A stretch of DNA of 15,783 nucleotides, taken from Planctomycetota bacterium (lineage in GTDB: Bacteria; Planctomycetota; MHYJ01; JACQXL01). Each line of letters begins with the position of its first letter. Position 1 is the first letter of the stretch. The position numbers and the translations under genes are program-made. The notes beneath the pieces are model-generated. The model was not told where the DNA came from. It did not search any database and saw only the letters and a program-made list of their open reading frames with translations. Positions 5,531 through 11,891 of the stretch are shown piece after piece. Location of the stretch: the NCBI GenBank assembly GCA_016208805.1, contig JACQXL010000183.1, positions 1 to 15,783 of the forward strand, read 5' to 3'.

Positions 5531-6220
5531 ATGTTTGAGAAAAGGGAAGCGCCGGAATTATACGAATTATTGAACAAGAATCGGATACAGATAGGCAAGC
5601 CGCCGGTGCAGACATCTGCGCCCAAGCCGGAGGCGGTCACCAAGAGCGCGGAGTCTTACACTGTGCCGGAACTGGTGACGCCGCGGCCGTATCCGAAATT
5701 CAAGTCTTCATTAGTGCAGGCACCCAGAGCCGCGGCCGTTCCGGCGGCACAGAAGACAGAGCGCAAAGTTACCCTGAATTACAATATATTGGTTTTCGGG
5801 GTGATTATCCTGGCCATCATTATTCTGGTGGCCTATGCGATTGGCCGGAACTGGTCGCCAACCAGCGGTGGTTCAGCCGACCACAGTGCGGGAATCCCGG
5901 CGCCGCAGGACACAGATGGCGAAGCCGGCCGTTCGGCAACACCGACACCGCCACCCACGGCGCCAAAGACATATTCTATCCGCTTAATCTATTATGAGGA
6001 TAACCCGGTCGGGCAGAAATCTGCCGAACGGATTATTAAATTCCTTAACGAGAGAAATGTTTCGGGAGTCTTTACCAGGACCGAAAAGATACAGGGCAAA
6101 AACCAGATTGTGATTTACGTGGGCAGGTATAAAACCAAAGAGGAGGCATCAAAACTTCGGGAAAAGTACAAGGAACTTGACCGGGGATTCAGACACTGCG
6201 ATATTGTGGAGGGGAAATAG
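5531..6220 (+). CDS. Single-pass membrane protein with C-terminal SPOR-like domain
   Basis: The protein has 229 residues. A cytoplasmic proline/alanine-rich N-terminus (1-80) is followed by one transmembrane helix (about 86-105, NILVFGVIILAIIILVAYAI), a Pro/Gly/Thr-rich periplasmic linker (106-146) and a compact alpha/beta domain at about 147-225. That domain fits the SPOR fold: a YSIRLIYY strand, a helix with SAERIIKFLNER, a QIVIYVGRYKTKEEAS segment and a final helix KLREKYKEL. SPOR domains bind denuded peptidoglycan glycans at division sites or act in secretion and envelope proteins. The start ATG 5531 follows a clear GGAGG site. The topology is confident; the SPOR call is based on pattern and position. 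Confidence 0.7.
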   Translation: MFEKREAPELYELLNKNRIQIGKPPVQTSAPKPEAVTKSAESYTVPELVTPRPYPKFKSSLVQAPRAAAVPAAQKTERKVTLNYNILVFGVIILAIIILVAYAIGRNWSPTSGGSADHSAGIPAPQDTDGEAGRSATPTPPPTAPKTYSIRLIYYEDNPVGQKSAERIIKFLNERNVSGVFTRTEKIQGKNQIVIYVGRYKTKEEASKLREKYKELDRGFRHCDIVEGK

Positions 6221-6222
6221 CG

Positions 6223-6342
6223 AACCACTGATTAACACGGATTAAAACCGCGGATTAACACGGATTTATAGTAATTGCTTTTAGTAATTGCCTTGGCCTA
6301 ATCCGTGTAAATCCGGAATCTAATCTGTGCCAATCCGTGGTT
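6223..6342. repeat. Inverted 'CACGGATT' repeats between the SPOR and small basic protein genes
   Basis: AACCACTGATT (6223-6233) pairs with AATCCGTGGTT (6332-6342) at 10 of 11 positions. Several copies of AACACGGATTA and its complement TAATCCGTGT lie between them. It forms a long potential hairpin just upstream of the ribosome-binding site of the gene at 6359. Confidence 0.65.
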
Positions 6343-6358
6343 AGAGAGGTGATAATTT

Positions 6359-6745
6359 ATGACCATTCATAAGAGTCTGGTATTAAGGTCAAAACTGGTC
6401 AGGCACCGGAATGTGCTCAAGCGGGATGAACGGATTATCCGTTTGCAGGCAGAGGAGAAATGGAAGGAAGAAGATTCGGTTTTCGGGTTATCCAAGATTC
6501 GCAACATCCTGCATCGGGCCAAGAAGGTGAAGAAAGAGGCGAAGGAAGACGAGGCCGTCGCAGCCGCCGTTCCAGGCGGGGCCGCTGTTCCAGCCGGGAC
6601 CGCACCTGCGGCCGGCGCCAAGGCGGGCGCCGCCGTCGGCACGGCCAAGACCGCAGCACCGGCCGGGACGGCCGTCACTGGTGGAGCCGCCAAGCCGGCC
6701 ACCGCCGGAGCCGATAAGGCCGCCCAGCCCAAGGCCAAGAAGTAA
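6359..6745 (+). CDS. PVC 'small basic protein' (TIGR04137-like) with Ala/Gly-rich tail
   Basis: The first 57 residues (start MTIHKSLVLRSKLVRHRNVL, then RDERIIRLQAEEKWKEEDSV, then FGLSKIRNI) match the conserved small basic protein of PVC bacteria: TIHKSL, RHRNVL, RIxxL, W(K)E(E/G)DSVFGLxK(I/V)R. Family members are usually about 60-75 residues and of unknown, possibly ribosome-associated, function. This one is 128 residues. After a lysine/glutamate-rich hinge (about 54-66) comes a tail of about 60 residues made almost only of Ala, Gly, Pro, Thr, Val and Lys, coded by GC-rich DNA. An AGAGAGGTGAT ribosome-binding site precedes ATG 6359. The gene is the best taxonomic marker in the window. The tail could be a natural extension or low-complexity expansion. 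Confidence 0.8.
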   Translation: MTIHKSLVLRSKLVRHRNVLKRDERIIRLQAEEKWKEEDSVFGLSKIRNILHRAKKVKKEAKEDEAVAAAVPGGAAVPAGTAPAAGAKAGAAVGTAKTAAPAGTAVTGGAAKPATAGADKAAQPKAKK

Positions 6746-6802
6746 GAGTATCAGAATATCAGAGTATCAGGATATCAGGGCTGGTAATCTGATACTCTGA
6801 TG
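6746..6802 (+). repeat. Short 'TATCAG' microrepeats
   Basis: Four closely spaced AGAATATCAG/AGTATCAG/GGATATCAG units followed by the complement CTGATACTCTGA form a small hairpin upstream of the vWA gene. The same motif occurs at 11124-11156 near tRNA-His. Confidence 0.55.
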
Positions 6803-6809
6803 AGTGATT

Positions 6810-8372
6810 ATGAGCAAATCAGTTAAATTTATTATTGCCGGTGTTCTGTTCTTGTTGATGCCGATGTTTGCATCGGCTGGCAAGGATTCATGGAACTTCG
6901 CCAAGGAAGAATTCACCAAGAACGGCAAGAATAATGACAAGGCCAAACGGCTTAAGGCAACTACCGCACTGGCGGAAGCCATCTATCCTGATGCGGAAGT
7001 TGAGGCCGTTCGTTTATTAGCCGAGCAGATCAAGTCCGAGGTGGAGCGTTCCAAAGGCGGCTCAGCCGAAGAAAGAGTAGATGTTGATACCATCAATGCC
7101 TGCGTGCAGGGATTACGCGGGCTGACTGCCGAGAAGTCAATAAAACCACTGGTTGATAATGCGGGCAAGTCCGGCTCGCCCTGGCGCCAGCGATTCTACC
7201 TGATTCAGGCGATGGGTGGTATCAATAAACCGGAGACGATTAGTTTTCTGGTCGCCACGGTGGACGATAAAACTGAAAAGTTGCGGATTGCGGCCGTAGA
7301 TGCGCTGGCGGAACTGGGCGCGAAAGAGGGCATTGCGGCGGCCTGCGCATTGCTTAACGAGGATATCGGCTGGGAGGTCAAGATTGCCGCCCTGGAATAT
7401 CTCAAGAAAGTAAAGGCCGAGGAAAGCATTGAACCGTTAATCAAGGCGCTGGGCGGCAAAAATATAGAAGGCCGCGTTAAGGCCGATATCTTAGGTATTC
7501 TCAGGGACGTCACCGGCGTCAACCGCGGGCAACTTGCCTCCAGTTGGGCCGAGTGGTGGGAAAAGAAGAAAAAGGGCGAGGATGTCGGCAATGCCACTGA
7601 CGATGGCAAAACCGTTTCGGTTTCTTATTACGGCATAGAAGTAGTGTCATCCCGGATAATATTTATACTGGATATCTCCGGCAGTATGACGGGTGCGGCG
7701 ACCTGGAAGGAAGAGGAAAAGAAGCCGGAAGAGAAGCAGCCCAAGGTGATATTTACCGATGCCAAAGGCAAACCGGCCCCGCAGGATGTGGTTGATGCGA
7801 TAGATTACAAGAAGAAAGAGGTTGATACCAGGCCGGTCAAAATCAGAATGGATGCGGCCAAGCGGGAATTAATCAATACCATATATAATCTTGACCCCAA
7901 TGTCTGGTTTACTATGATTTTTTATTCCAGTGGAGTGATGCTCTGGAAAGATTCTATGGTCCAGGCGACGGCTGAGAATAAAAAGGCGGCCATAGAAGCA
8001 ATTGACAAGCAACAACCGATGGGCGGTACCAACACCTATGACTCCTTGGAAACGGCTTATAAATTTGCAGATTCGGGCGGTGGCGATAAAAAGATGATTC
8101 AGATAGATAAAAAAGGCAATTACGCCGAGCAAAAAGGCGGGATTGACACTATTTTCCTGGTCAGCGATGGCATCCCCAACCAGGGTAAGATACCTGTCGC
8201 CGTCGATATCATAAAACAAACAGGCAAGATACATAAAATCAGGCGTATTAAAATCAATACCGTCGCAATTGGGCAACCAGACCCGGCGCATCCGGAATGG
8301 AAACCGGACCCGGATTTCCTGAGTAAACTGGCAGAGACCACCGGCGGCGTGTTCGTGGATAAGTCCAGATAA
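6810..8372 (+). CDS. Secreted HEAT-repeat and von Willebrand factor A domain protein
   Basis: The protein has 520 residues from ATG 6810 (the in-frame GTG at 6804 is less likely). A signal peptide spans about 1-23 (KFIIAGVLFLLMPMFASA, cut before GKDS). Residues about 55-235 form alpha-helical HEAT-like repeats (for example EKLRIAAVDALAELGAKEGI and EVKIAALEYLKKVKAEESIE). A vWA domain follows from about 282, with a full MIDAS: DISGS (Asp288, Ser290, Ser292), Thr407 in GGTNTYDSL and Asp453 in LVSDG. About 50 mostly charged residues (295-345) separate the MIDAS loop from the first helix, an unusual insert. No C-terminal anchor is seen. Such proteins probably mediate metal-dependent protein contacts in the envelope. 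Domain calls are confident, the role is unknown. Confidence 0.85.
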   Translation: MSKSVKFIIAGVLFLLMPMFASAGKDSWNFAKEEFTKNGKNNDKAKRLKATTALAEAIYPDAEVEAVRLLAEQIKSEVERSKGGSAEERVDVDTINACVQGLRGLTAEKSIKPLVDNAGKSGSPWRQRFYLIQAMGGINKPETISFLVATVDDKTEKLRIAAVDALAELGAKEGIAAACALLNEDIGWEVKIAALEYLKKVKAEESIEPLIKALGGKNIEGRVKADILGILRDVTGVNRGQLASSWAEWWEKKKKGEDVGNATDDGKTVSVSYYGIEVVSSRIIFILDISGSMTGAATWKEEEKKPEEKQPKVIFTDAKGKPAPQDVVDAIDYKKKEVDTRPVKIRMDAAKRELINTIYNLDPNVWFTMIFYSSGVMLWKDSMVQATAENKKAAIEAIDKQQPMGGTNTYDSLETAYKFADSGGGDKKMIQIDKKGNYAEQKGGIDTIFLVSDGIPNQGKIPVAVDIIKQTGKIHKIRRIKINTVAIGQPDPAHPEWKPDPDFLSKLAETTGGVFVDKSR

Positions 8373-8395
8373 AGCCACGGATTTCACAGATTAGG

Positions 8396-8959
8396 TTAGC
8401 CGGTGCGGGTTCTGAGCGCCGAGACCTTTCTTAAAATAATTTCAAACTCCACTGTTCTCAGGATTTTACCGGTCTCATCGGAAATGTCCACCCGGGCATT
8501 ACCGGACATCTTACGGTTGATTTGCTTGGGGCACCAGATGCGGAATTTGTTGCTTTTGACCTCAATCCAGTCGCTCGGATAGGTATCTTCGCCTATCTGC
8601 CAGATGAATTTGACCTTTTTACCATCGCCGTTTAAGACCCGCGCCCAGCAGAAAACCGTGCCGACATCCGAGGTGAACTTGGTTATCTGTGTTACCGGCT
8701 GACGGTCTTTGACATCAAGGCAGATAACCGCTTCGTCAATCTCCAGTTCTGATGCCGCGGTTTTTTGGGGGTCGTTATCAAATCTTAACTCTATAGTGCT
8801 GTCGGTGGAGATCCCGCTACTTATAGCGGGGTTCTCGGATGGCAAATCAGGATTTAAGCCGTTTATGGGTTGGTTGTCTGCCGATGACGGGGCGATAAGC
8901 CAGTAGGAAAACAGGATGGTGCCGAGCAAAATCATGCCGATAACGACCTTTTTCCTCAT
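8396..8959 (-). CDS. Membrane-anchored DUF2914 protein
   Basis: The protein has 187 residues. An N-terminal hydrophobic segment (about 5-24) is a signal anchor. A low-complexity linker (25-70) leads to a DUF2914 domain: EAVICLDVKDRQPV (76-89), TVFCWARVLNGDGKKVKFIW (101-120), IGEDTYPSDWIEVKSN (122-137), FRIWCPKQI (139-147) and GNARVDISDETGKIL (153-167). The function of DUF2914 is unknown; members are usually exported. Residues 43-51 (NPAISSGIS) come from an inserted palindrome. It converges on the vWA gene, with only 23 bp between the stops and no obvious terminator. The ribosome-binding site is weak. Confidence 0.75.
   Translation of the reverse strand: MRKKVVIGMILLGTILFSYWLIAPSSADNQPINGLNPDLPSENPAISSGISTDSTIELRFDNDPQKTAASELEIDEAVICLDVKDRQPVTQITKFTSDVGTVFCWARVLNGDGKKVKFIWQIGEDTYPSDWIEVKSNKFRIWCPKQINRKMSGNARVDISDETGKILRTVEFEIILRKVSALRTRTG
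8813..8830. repeat. Intragenic palindrome in the DUF2914 gene
   Basis: CCCGCTA (8813-8819) and TAGCGGG (8824-8830) form a perfect stem around CTTA. On the minus strand it is read as NPAISSGIS in the linker of the protein. A shorter relative, CCCCGCTAAAGCGGG, lies in the spacer at 10719-10733. Confidence 0.65.
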
Positions 8960-9023
8960 AACTTAGAAAATCGGCAGATAATTGCCGGAACTTTAATTAT
9001 TTAATGCAAATCTGTTATTTTTC

Positions 9024-9052
9024 TTGACATATTCCACTGTTTCCGGTATAGT
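9024..9052 (+). promoter_or_regulatory. Strong sigma-70-like promoter of the porin gene
   Basis: TTGACA (9024-9029, perfect) and TATAGT (9047-9052, 5/6) are separated by exactly 17 bp. The expected transcription start is near 9059, about 400 nt before the porin ATG, giving an unusually long and structured leader. Confidence 0.65.
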
Positions 9053-9122
9053 TAAAGTATCGCACCATAGAGTGCCGATATAGTATTAATGATTCATCAC
9101 GGAAAAGTGTGGGCAGATGGTT

Positions 9123-9200
9123 ACACACCCCCTACCCCCTCTTATTAGAGGGGATTTGGCTGGTAAGTCCCCTCTATCAAGAGGGGATTTAGGGGTGTGT
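9123..9200. repeat. Long imperfect inverted repeat in the porin leader
   Basis: ACACACCCCCTACCCCCTCT and, about 40 bases later, the complementary AGAGGGGATTTAGGGGTGTGT form the outer arms. Internal AGAGGGGATTT/AAGTCCCCTCT segments can pair separately. The sequence resembles widely scattered 'CCCCTCT...AGAGGGGATTTAGGGG' intergenic repeats. Confidence 0.65.
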
Positions 9201-9295
9201 CATCGTATCCGACATTCCGACATAGGCGGAACGAGATGACAGATGCCATTACCCACTAAAATCCGTGAAGAACCGTATTAATAGTCTTCCCTTTT

Positions 9296-9442
9296 ACGAA
9301 AGGAGGTGAAAAGAAGCGAACAGTATAAGGTCTCGGCTTATACTGCAAGGGAGGACAGGCCACAAAGGGTCCATGGGACTGGACCCCCACTGTCACGAGG
9401 CGGCAGATGGTAATCCTGATATTGTGTGTCAGGGTATGTCCC
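9296..9442 (+). ncRNA. Candidate structured 5' leader of the porin mRNA
   Basis: Successive hairpins are visible: CAGTATAAG/CTTATACTG (9321-9329/9337-9345); GACAG/CTGTC (9354-9358/9390-9394), which encloses GGGTCC/GGACCC (9367-9372/9381-9386); and CCTGA/TCAGG (9415-9419/9429-9433). They end just before the AAAAGGAG ribosome-binding site. I do not recognise a known riboswitch. A cis-regulatory or mRNA-stabilising leader is inference. Confidence 0.4.
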
Positions 9443-9456
9443 AAAAGGAGATTAAA

Positions 9457-10641
9457 ATGAGTAAGGTAACAATTACACTGTGCTTAATGGCTGTGGTCGG
9501 CCTATTTGCCGGACAGGTATTAGCCGGTGATGTCAGTATTGATTTAAAGGGCAGCCGTATGGCCGCGGGATACGTTGACCCCGGCGCCGGCGGAGCAGTT
9601 ACCAAGACCGACAACGCGAATTATGTCGGTTCATTCAATGTGCCCGATGCCAAATTAAGGGCCAATGCCAAGTTTGATGAGACCACGACCGCGGTAATGA
9701 GAATTAGTCTGAACAACGGCACAGTTGGCGGCACCACCGAGCTTCTTTTTGTCAAGGTTAACGATGTCCTTGGCAAAATCATGGAAAAGGCCCCGCTACC
9801 TCTGACCGCCACGGTCGGCCGGATGAAAGTCAACTTCGGCGAAGAGACCTGGGCCAACAACTCGATAGATGGCGTTCTGGTGACCACTTCTATTTTTAAT
9901 GTCAACAGTTACGATGAAGGTCTCCAGTTAGATACGACCGACCTCGTCAAGAGTCTGCCGTTGATTCTGAACGCCAGTTTTGCACTGCTTAACGGCAATG
10001 CCGCAGCAGGCGCAGACACCAATCAGGCCAAGGCATACAACCTGAAGGTATCCGGACAGATGAGAGACCAGAAACTTCCGCTTTCCTTCTCACTGTCTTA
10101 TTACAGTTCAGATGAACTGTTGGTTTTGGCCGGCGCCAATAATGAATCGGCGTTGTCGGTTATGGGAATGGCCGATAATTACGGCGGCAGCACCTGGAAC
10201 CGCAAGGCCTTCGAATTGGATGTCCGTTATGACCTGCTGGAAGGCGACGACAAGTGGACACCGACCAAAGCGCCGTTCTTAAGCGACAGCAAGGCCGTGG
10301 TCCGGCTGGCTTATGGTAACGTGACCGATGGCGAAGCGACCGTAGGCAAGGTTACCAATGGCTATGTAATGCTTGAAGGTATCTACAACATCAATGACAA
10401 ATGGTATGCGGCGCTACGTTACAGTTATAACGATGCTGGTGCTGACCGTGCCAGCACAATGTTTACAGCAGCGACTGACCCCACTGGAAAATGGACCAGG
10501 ACATCAGTTGGCGTCGGTACCAGATTGAGTGGCAATACTGCCCTCAAGGCAGAGTACACGATGAACGCTGAACCGGATACCACGCTCAATCCGGAAATTG
10601 ACAACGACCAGGTCGCGCTCCTGATTACCACTAGTTGGTAA
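9457..10641 (+). CDS. Outer-membrane porin-like beta-barrel protein
   Basis: The protein has 394 residues from ATG 9457, which follows AAAAGGAG by six bases. An in-frame ATG at 9373 lies inside a hairpin and would mask the signal peptide. The signal peptide is about 1-23 (VTITLCLMAVVGLFAGQVLA, cut before GDVS). The mature protein has no cysteine and shows many alternating polar/hydrophobic strands with short turns (for example LPLSFSLSYYSSDELL, KAFELDVRYDLL, NGYVMLEGIYNINDKWYAAL, TRTSVGVGTRLSGNTALKAE). It ends in an aromatic residue (LLITTSW), the usual C-terminal signal for outer-membrane barrel assembly. No specific family is recognised. Its own strong promoter and terminator suggest an abundant, monocistronic product. 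Substrate specificity cannot be judged. Confidence 0.75.
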   Translation: MSKVTITLCLMAVVGLFAGQVLAGDVSIDLKGSRMAAGYVDPGAGGAVTKTDNANYVGSFNVPDAKLRANAKFDETTTAVMRISLNNGTVGGTTELLFVKVNDVLGKIMEKAPLPLTATVGRMKVNFGEETWANNSIDGVLVTTSIFNVNSYDEGLQLDTTDLVKSLPLILNASFALLNGNAAAGADTNQAKAYNLKVSGQMRDQKLPLSFSLSYYSSDELLVLAGANNESALSVMGMADNYGGSTWNRKAFELDVRYDLLEGDDKWTPTKAPFLSDSKAVVRLAYGNVTDGEATVGKVTNGYVMLEGIYNINDKWYAALRYSYNDAGADRASTMFTAATDPTGKWTRTSVGVGTRLSGNTALKAEYTMNAEPDTTLNPEIDNDQVALLITTSW

Positions 10642-10661
10642 ACTAAGGACTAAAGGATTAG

Positions 10662-10704
10662 AAACGCCCCGCTCTTTCTATGAAAGAAGCGGGGCGTTTT
10701 ATTT
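10662..10704 (+). terminator. Intrinsic terminator of the porin gene
   Basis: AACGCCCCGCTCTTTC (10663-10678) pairs with GAAAGAAGCGGGGCGTT (10682-10698), with one bulged base and a TAT(G) loop, followed by a T-rich tail (TTTTATTT). It begins 20 bases after the porin stop. Confidence 0.92.
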
Positions 10705-11046
10705 AGAGCCGGTTTGAGCCCCGCTAAAGCGGGATAAACTCCGCGAATTATGGTCCATCCTACAGTTTGTCCTTAAGGCAATCGGCCAAACTGCCTTAAG
10801 GGAAGGAGAATCGGCCTGTCTGCCGTGCGGGCGGCACAGGCAGGCTGTACCACCTTTAGGGCCGGCACTTATCCCGATGAGTCCCATTGGGACGACATCG
10901 GGGTTAGGCCGGTTTGAGACCACTATGTTATATCAGATGGAATCGGTAGTTTGGTGATGTATTTAGAAGATTAATTGGTTAACCGTGGTATAAATATTCC
11001 GAGAGAAACCCTCTCTCGCGGTTTCTCTCGGGCTCTTTTCTGCGAG
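10705..11046. repeat. Gene-free spacer with palindromes between porin and tRNA-His
   Basis: Visible are CCCCGCTAAAGCGGG (10719-10733), CCTTAAGGCA/TGCCTTAAGG (about 10771-10780/10793-10802), inverted GCCTG/CAGGC segments around 10815-10845, and a CCCGATG...CATCGGG palindrome (10873-10903) interrupted by a second palindrome GTCCCATTGGGAC. GCCGGTTTGAG occurs at 10708 and again exactly 200 bp later at 10908. No gene is supported. Confidence 0.7.
10999..11031. terminator. 12-bp perfect hairpin downstream of tRNA-His
   Basis: CCGAGAGAAACC (10999-11010) is exactly complementary to GGTTTCTCTCGG (11020-11031). It lies 15 bases beyond the 3' end of the minus-strand tRNA and could stop its transcription. 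The minus-strand tail is AT-rich rather than T-rich, so it may instead be a processing or repeat hairpin. Confidence 0.45.
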
Positions 11047-11121
11047 GGTGAGTGACGGGGCTCGAACCCGCAGCCACGAGATCCACAGTCTCGTGCTCTA
11101 ACCAATTGAGCTACACCCACC
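11047..11121 (-). tRNA. tRNA-His (GTG anticodon)
   Basis: The minus strand folds into a full cloverleaf. The acceptor is GTGGGTG/CACTCAC, the D arm GCTC/GAGC, the anticodon arm CGAGA-CTGTGGA-TCTCG with anticodon GTG, and the T arm GCGGG-TTCGAGC-CCCGT. A G at position -1 faces C73, the histidine identity pair. CCA is not encoded. It lies 66 bp downstream of the ferredoxin gene on the same strand. Confidence 0.95.
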
Positions 11122-11186
11122 ATATCAGTATATCAGGATACCAGATTATCAGGATATATGTCAAACTAAATTGATGCACGAGCCCG

Positions 11187-11474
11187 TTACCAGGAATGTT
11201 TGATGGCGTTGGGCTGGCAGGCGTAGATGCAGGGTAGGGTCTTGCGGCCGACGGTCGGTTTGCAGGGCGCACAGGAGTATTTTATCTTCCGGCGATGTTC
11301 CTCGGTTACCGCTACCACCGGGATATCGCGGAAGGGGTCGCTTTCGTCCGTAATCAGTCCCAATACCCGGGCCGGGCAGATGGCTACGCATTTGCCGCAC
11401 CCGTTGCATTTGTCCGTATCAATGGTGATAAAGAAATCACCCGAACCGTCTTTGTATCCGTAATTGGCGAGCAT
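11187..11474 (-). CDS. bzdM: 2[4Fe-4S] ferredoxin, likely electron donor to benzoyl-CoA reductase
   Basis: The 95-residue protein has two cluster motifs: Cys23-x2-Cys26-x2-Cys29-x3-Cys33-Pro, and Cys68-x2-Cys71-x10-Cys82-x3-Cys86-Gln-Pro. The first is the classic bacterial pattern. The second carries an enlarged loop (KPTVGRKTLP), and 34 residues separate the two motifs, longer than in clostridial ferredoxins. Ferredoxins with atypical second motifs are known as donors of aromatic-ring reductases. The order after bzdNOPQ is that of the Azoarcus bzd operon, where BzdM is the ferredoxin, so the name rests on context as well as on the fold. One gene (11513-11881) separates it from bzdQ. The ribosome-binding site is not clear. 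Confidence 0.75.
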   Translation of the reverse strand: MLANYGYKDGSGDFFITIDTDKCNGCGKCVAICPARVLGLITDESDPFRDIPVVAVTEEHRRKIKYSCAPCKPTVGRKTLPCIYACQPNAIKHSW

Positions 11475-11512
11475 AACTGATAGATGACAGATGAAAGAGG
11501 ATAGATGAAAGA

Positions 11513-11881
11513 TTACGCCTTGAGCCCCAGTGTTTTAATCATGGATCTGATTAGGGCAATTATTTCATCCACCTCGTTCATTCTTTTATTGATTAACTCT
11601 TCAGGCAAGAACAGCCTGCTTTTATAATACCATCCTTTGGTTTCACGCGCTTCGCCGTTTGCGATTCTCAAGTGATGGATAAATTCTTTGGTGGTGCCGC
11701 GGCCGTATCCTTCTTCAAAGTTAGCCGAGATAGAACCGGACGACCTGATTATCTGGCGGGTAATCTCTCGGCCCCTTATATCATTCAACAGGATTTCAGT
11801 ATCCTTGAAAGCGTTATCAAACAATTCTAATGCCTTGACGTAAGCCGGATATTTCAGTAAGGGGTCGTTCCCGTCTTTCAT
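11513..11881 (-). CDS. Four-helix-bundle protein (23S rRNA intervening-sequence protein family)
   Basis: The 122-residue helical protein has the family pattern: an N-terminal 'YPAYVKALELFDNAF' helix, 'EITRQIIRSSGSISANFEEGYGRGTTKEFIHHLRIANGEARET' (in parts at about 39-81), and a closing 'EVDEIIALIRSMIKTLGL' helix. Members occur in the intervening sequences of 23S rRNA genes and as stand-alone genes. Their function is unknown. Related proteins form pentamers. It lies 10 bp after bzdQ and 38 bp before the ferredoxin gene, in the same direction, so it is probably cotranscribed with the bzd genes although it has no known role in aromatic metabolism. It probably entered the operon as a small mobile or orphan gene. 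Confidence 0.85.
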   Translation of the reverse strand: MKDGNDPLLKYPAYVKALELFDNAFKDTEILLNDIRGREITRQIIRSSGSISANFEEGYGRGTTKEFIHHLRIANGEARETKGWYYKSRLFLPEELINKRMNEVDEIIALIRSMIKTLGLKA

Positions 11882-11891
11882 CTTTCCCCTG

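Noticed and set aside
6367..6738. Long alternative frames on both strands over the small basic protein
   Set aside because: They are shadows of the GC-rich Ala/Gly/Pro-coding tail; the real frame has the family motif and a ribosome-binding site.
9306..9413. 35-codon leader peptide (GTG start) in the porin leader
   Set aside because: The AAGGAG site touches the GTG with no spacing, and the sequence is better explained as structured RNA.
9296..9442. Known riboswitch such as cyclic-di-GMP class I
   Set aside because: The conserved core sequence and helix arrangement expected for that class, or for TPP, cobalamin or fluoride elements, were not found by eye.
9373..9456. Upstream in-frame start adding 28 residues to the porin
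   Set aside because: The ATG lies in a hairpin loop without a ribosome-binding site and would place 28 polar residues before the signal peptide; ATG 9457 has AAAAGGAG six bases upstream.
10708..10918. Insertion flanked by a direct repeat (GCCGGTTTGAG, 200 bp apart)
   Set aside because: The 11-bp match could mark a target duplication, but no transposase, terminal inverted repeats or defined ends are visible; the stretch is a patchwork of palindromes.
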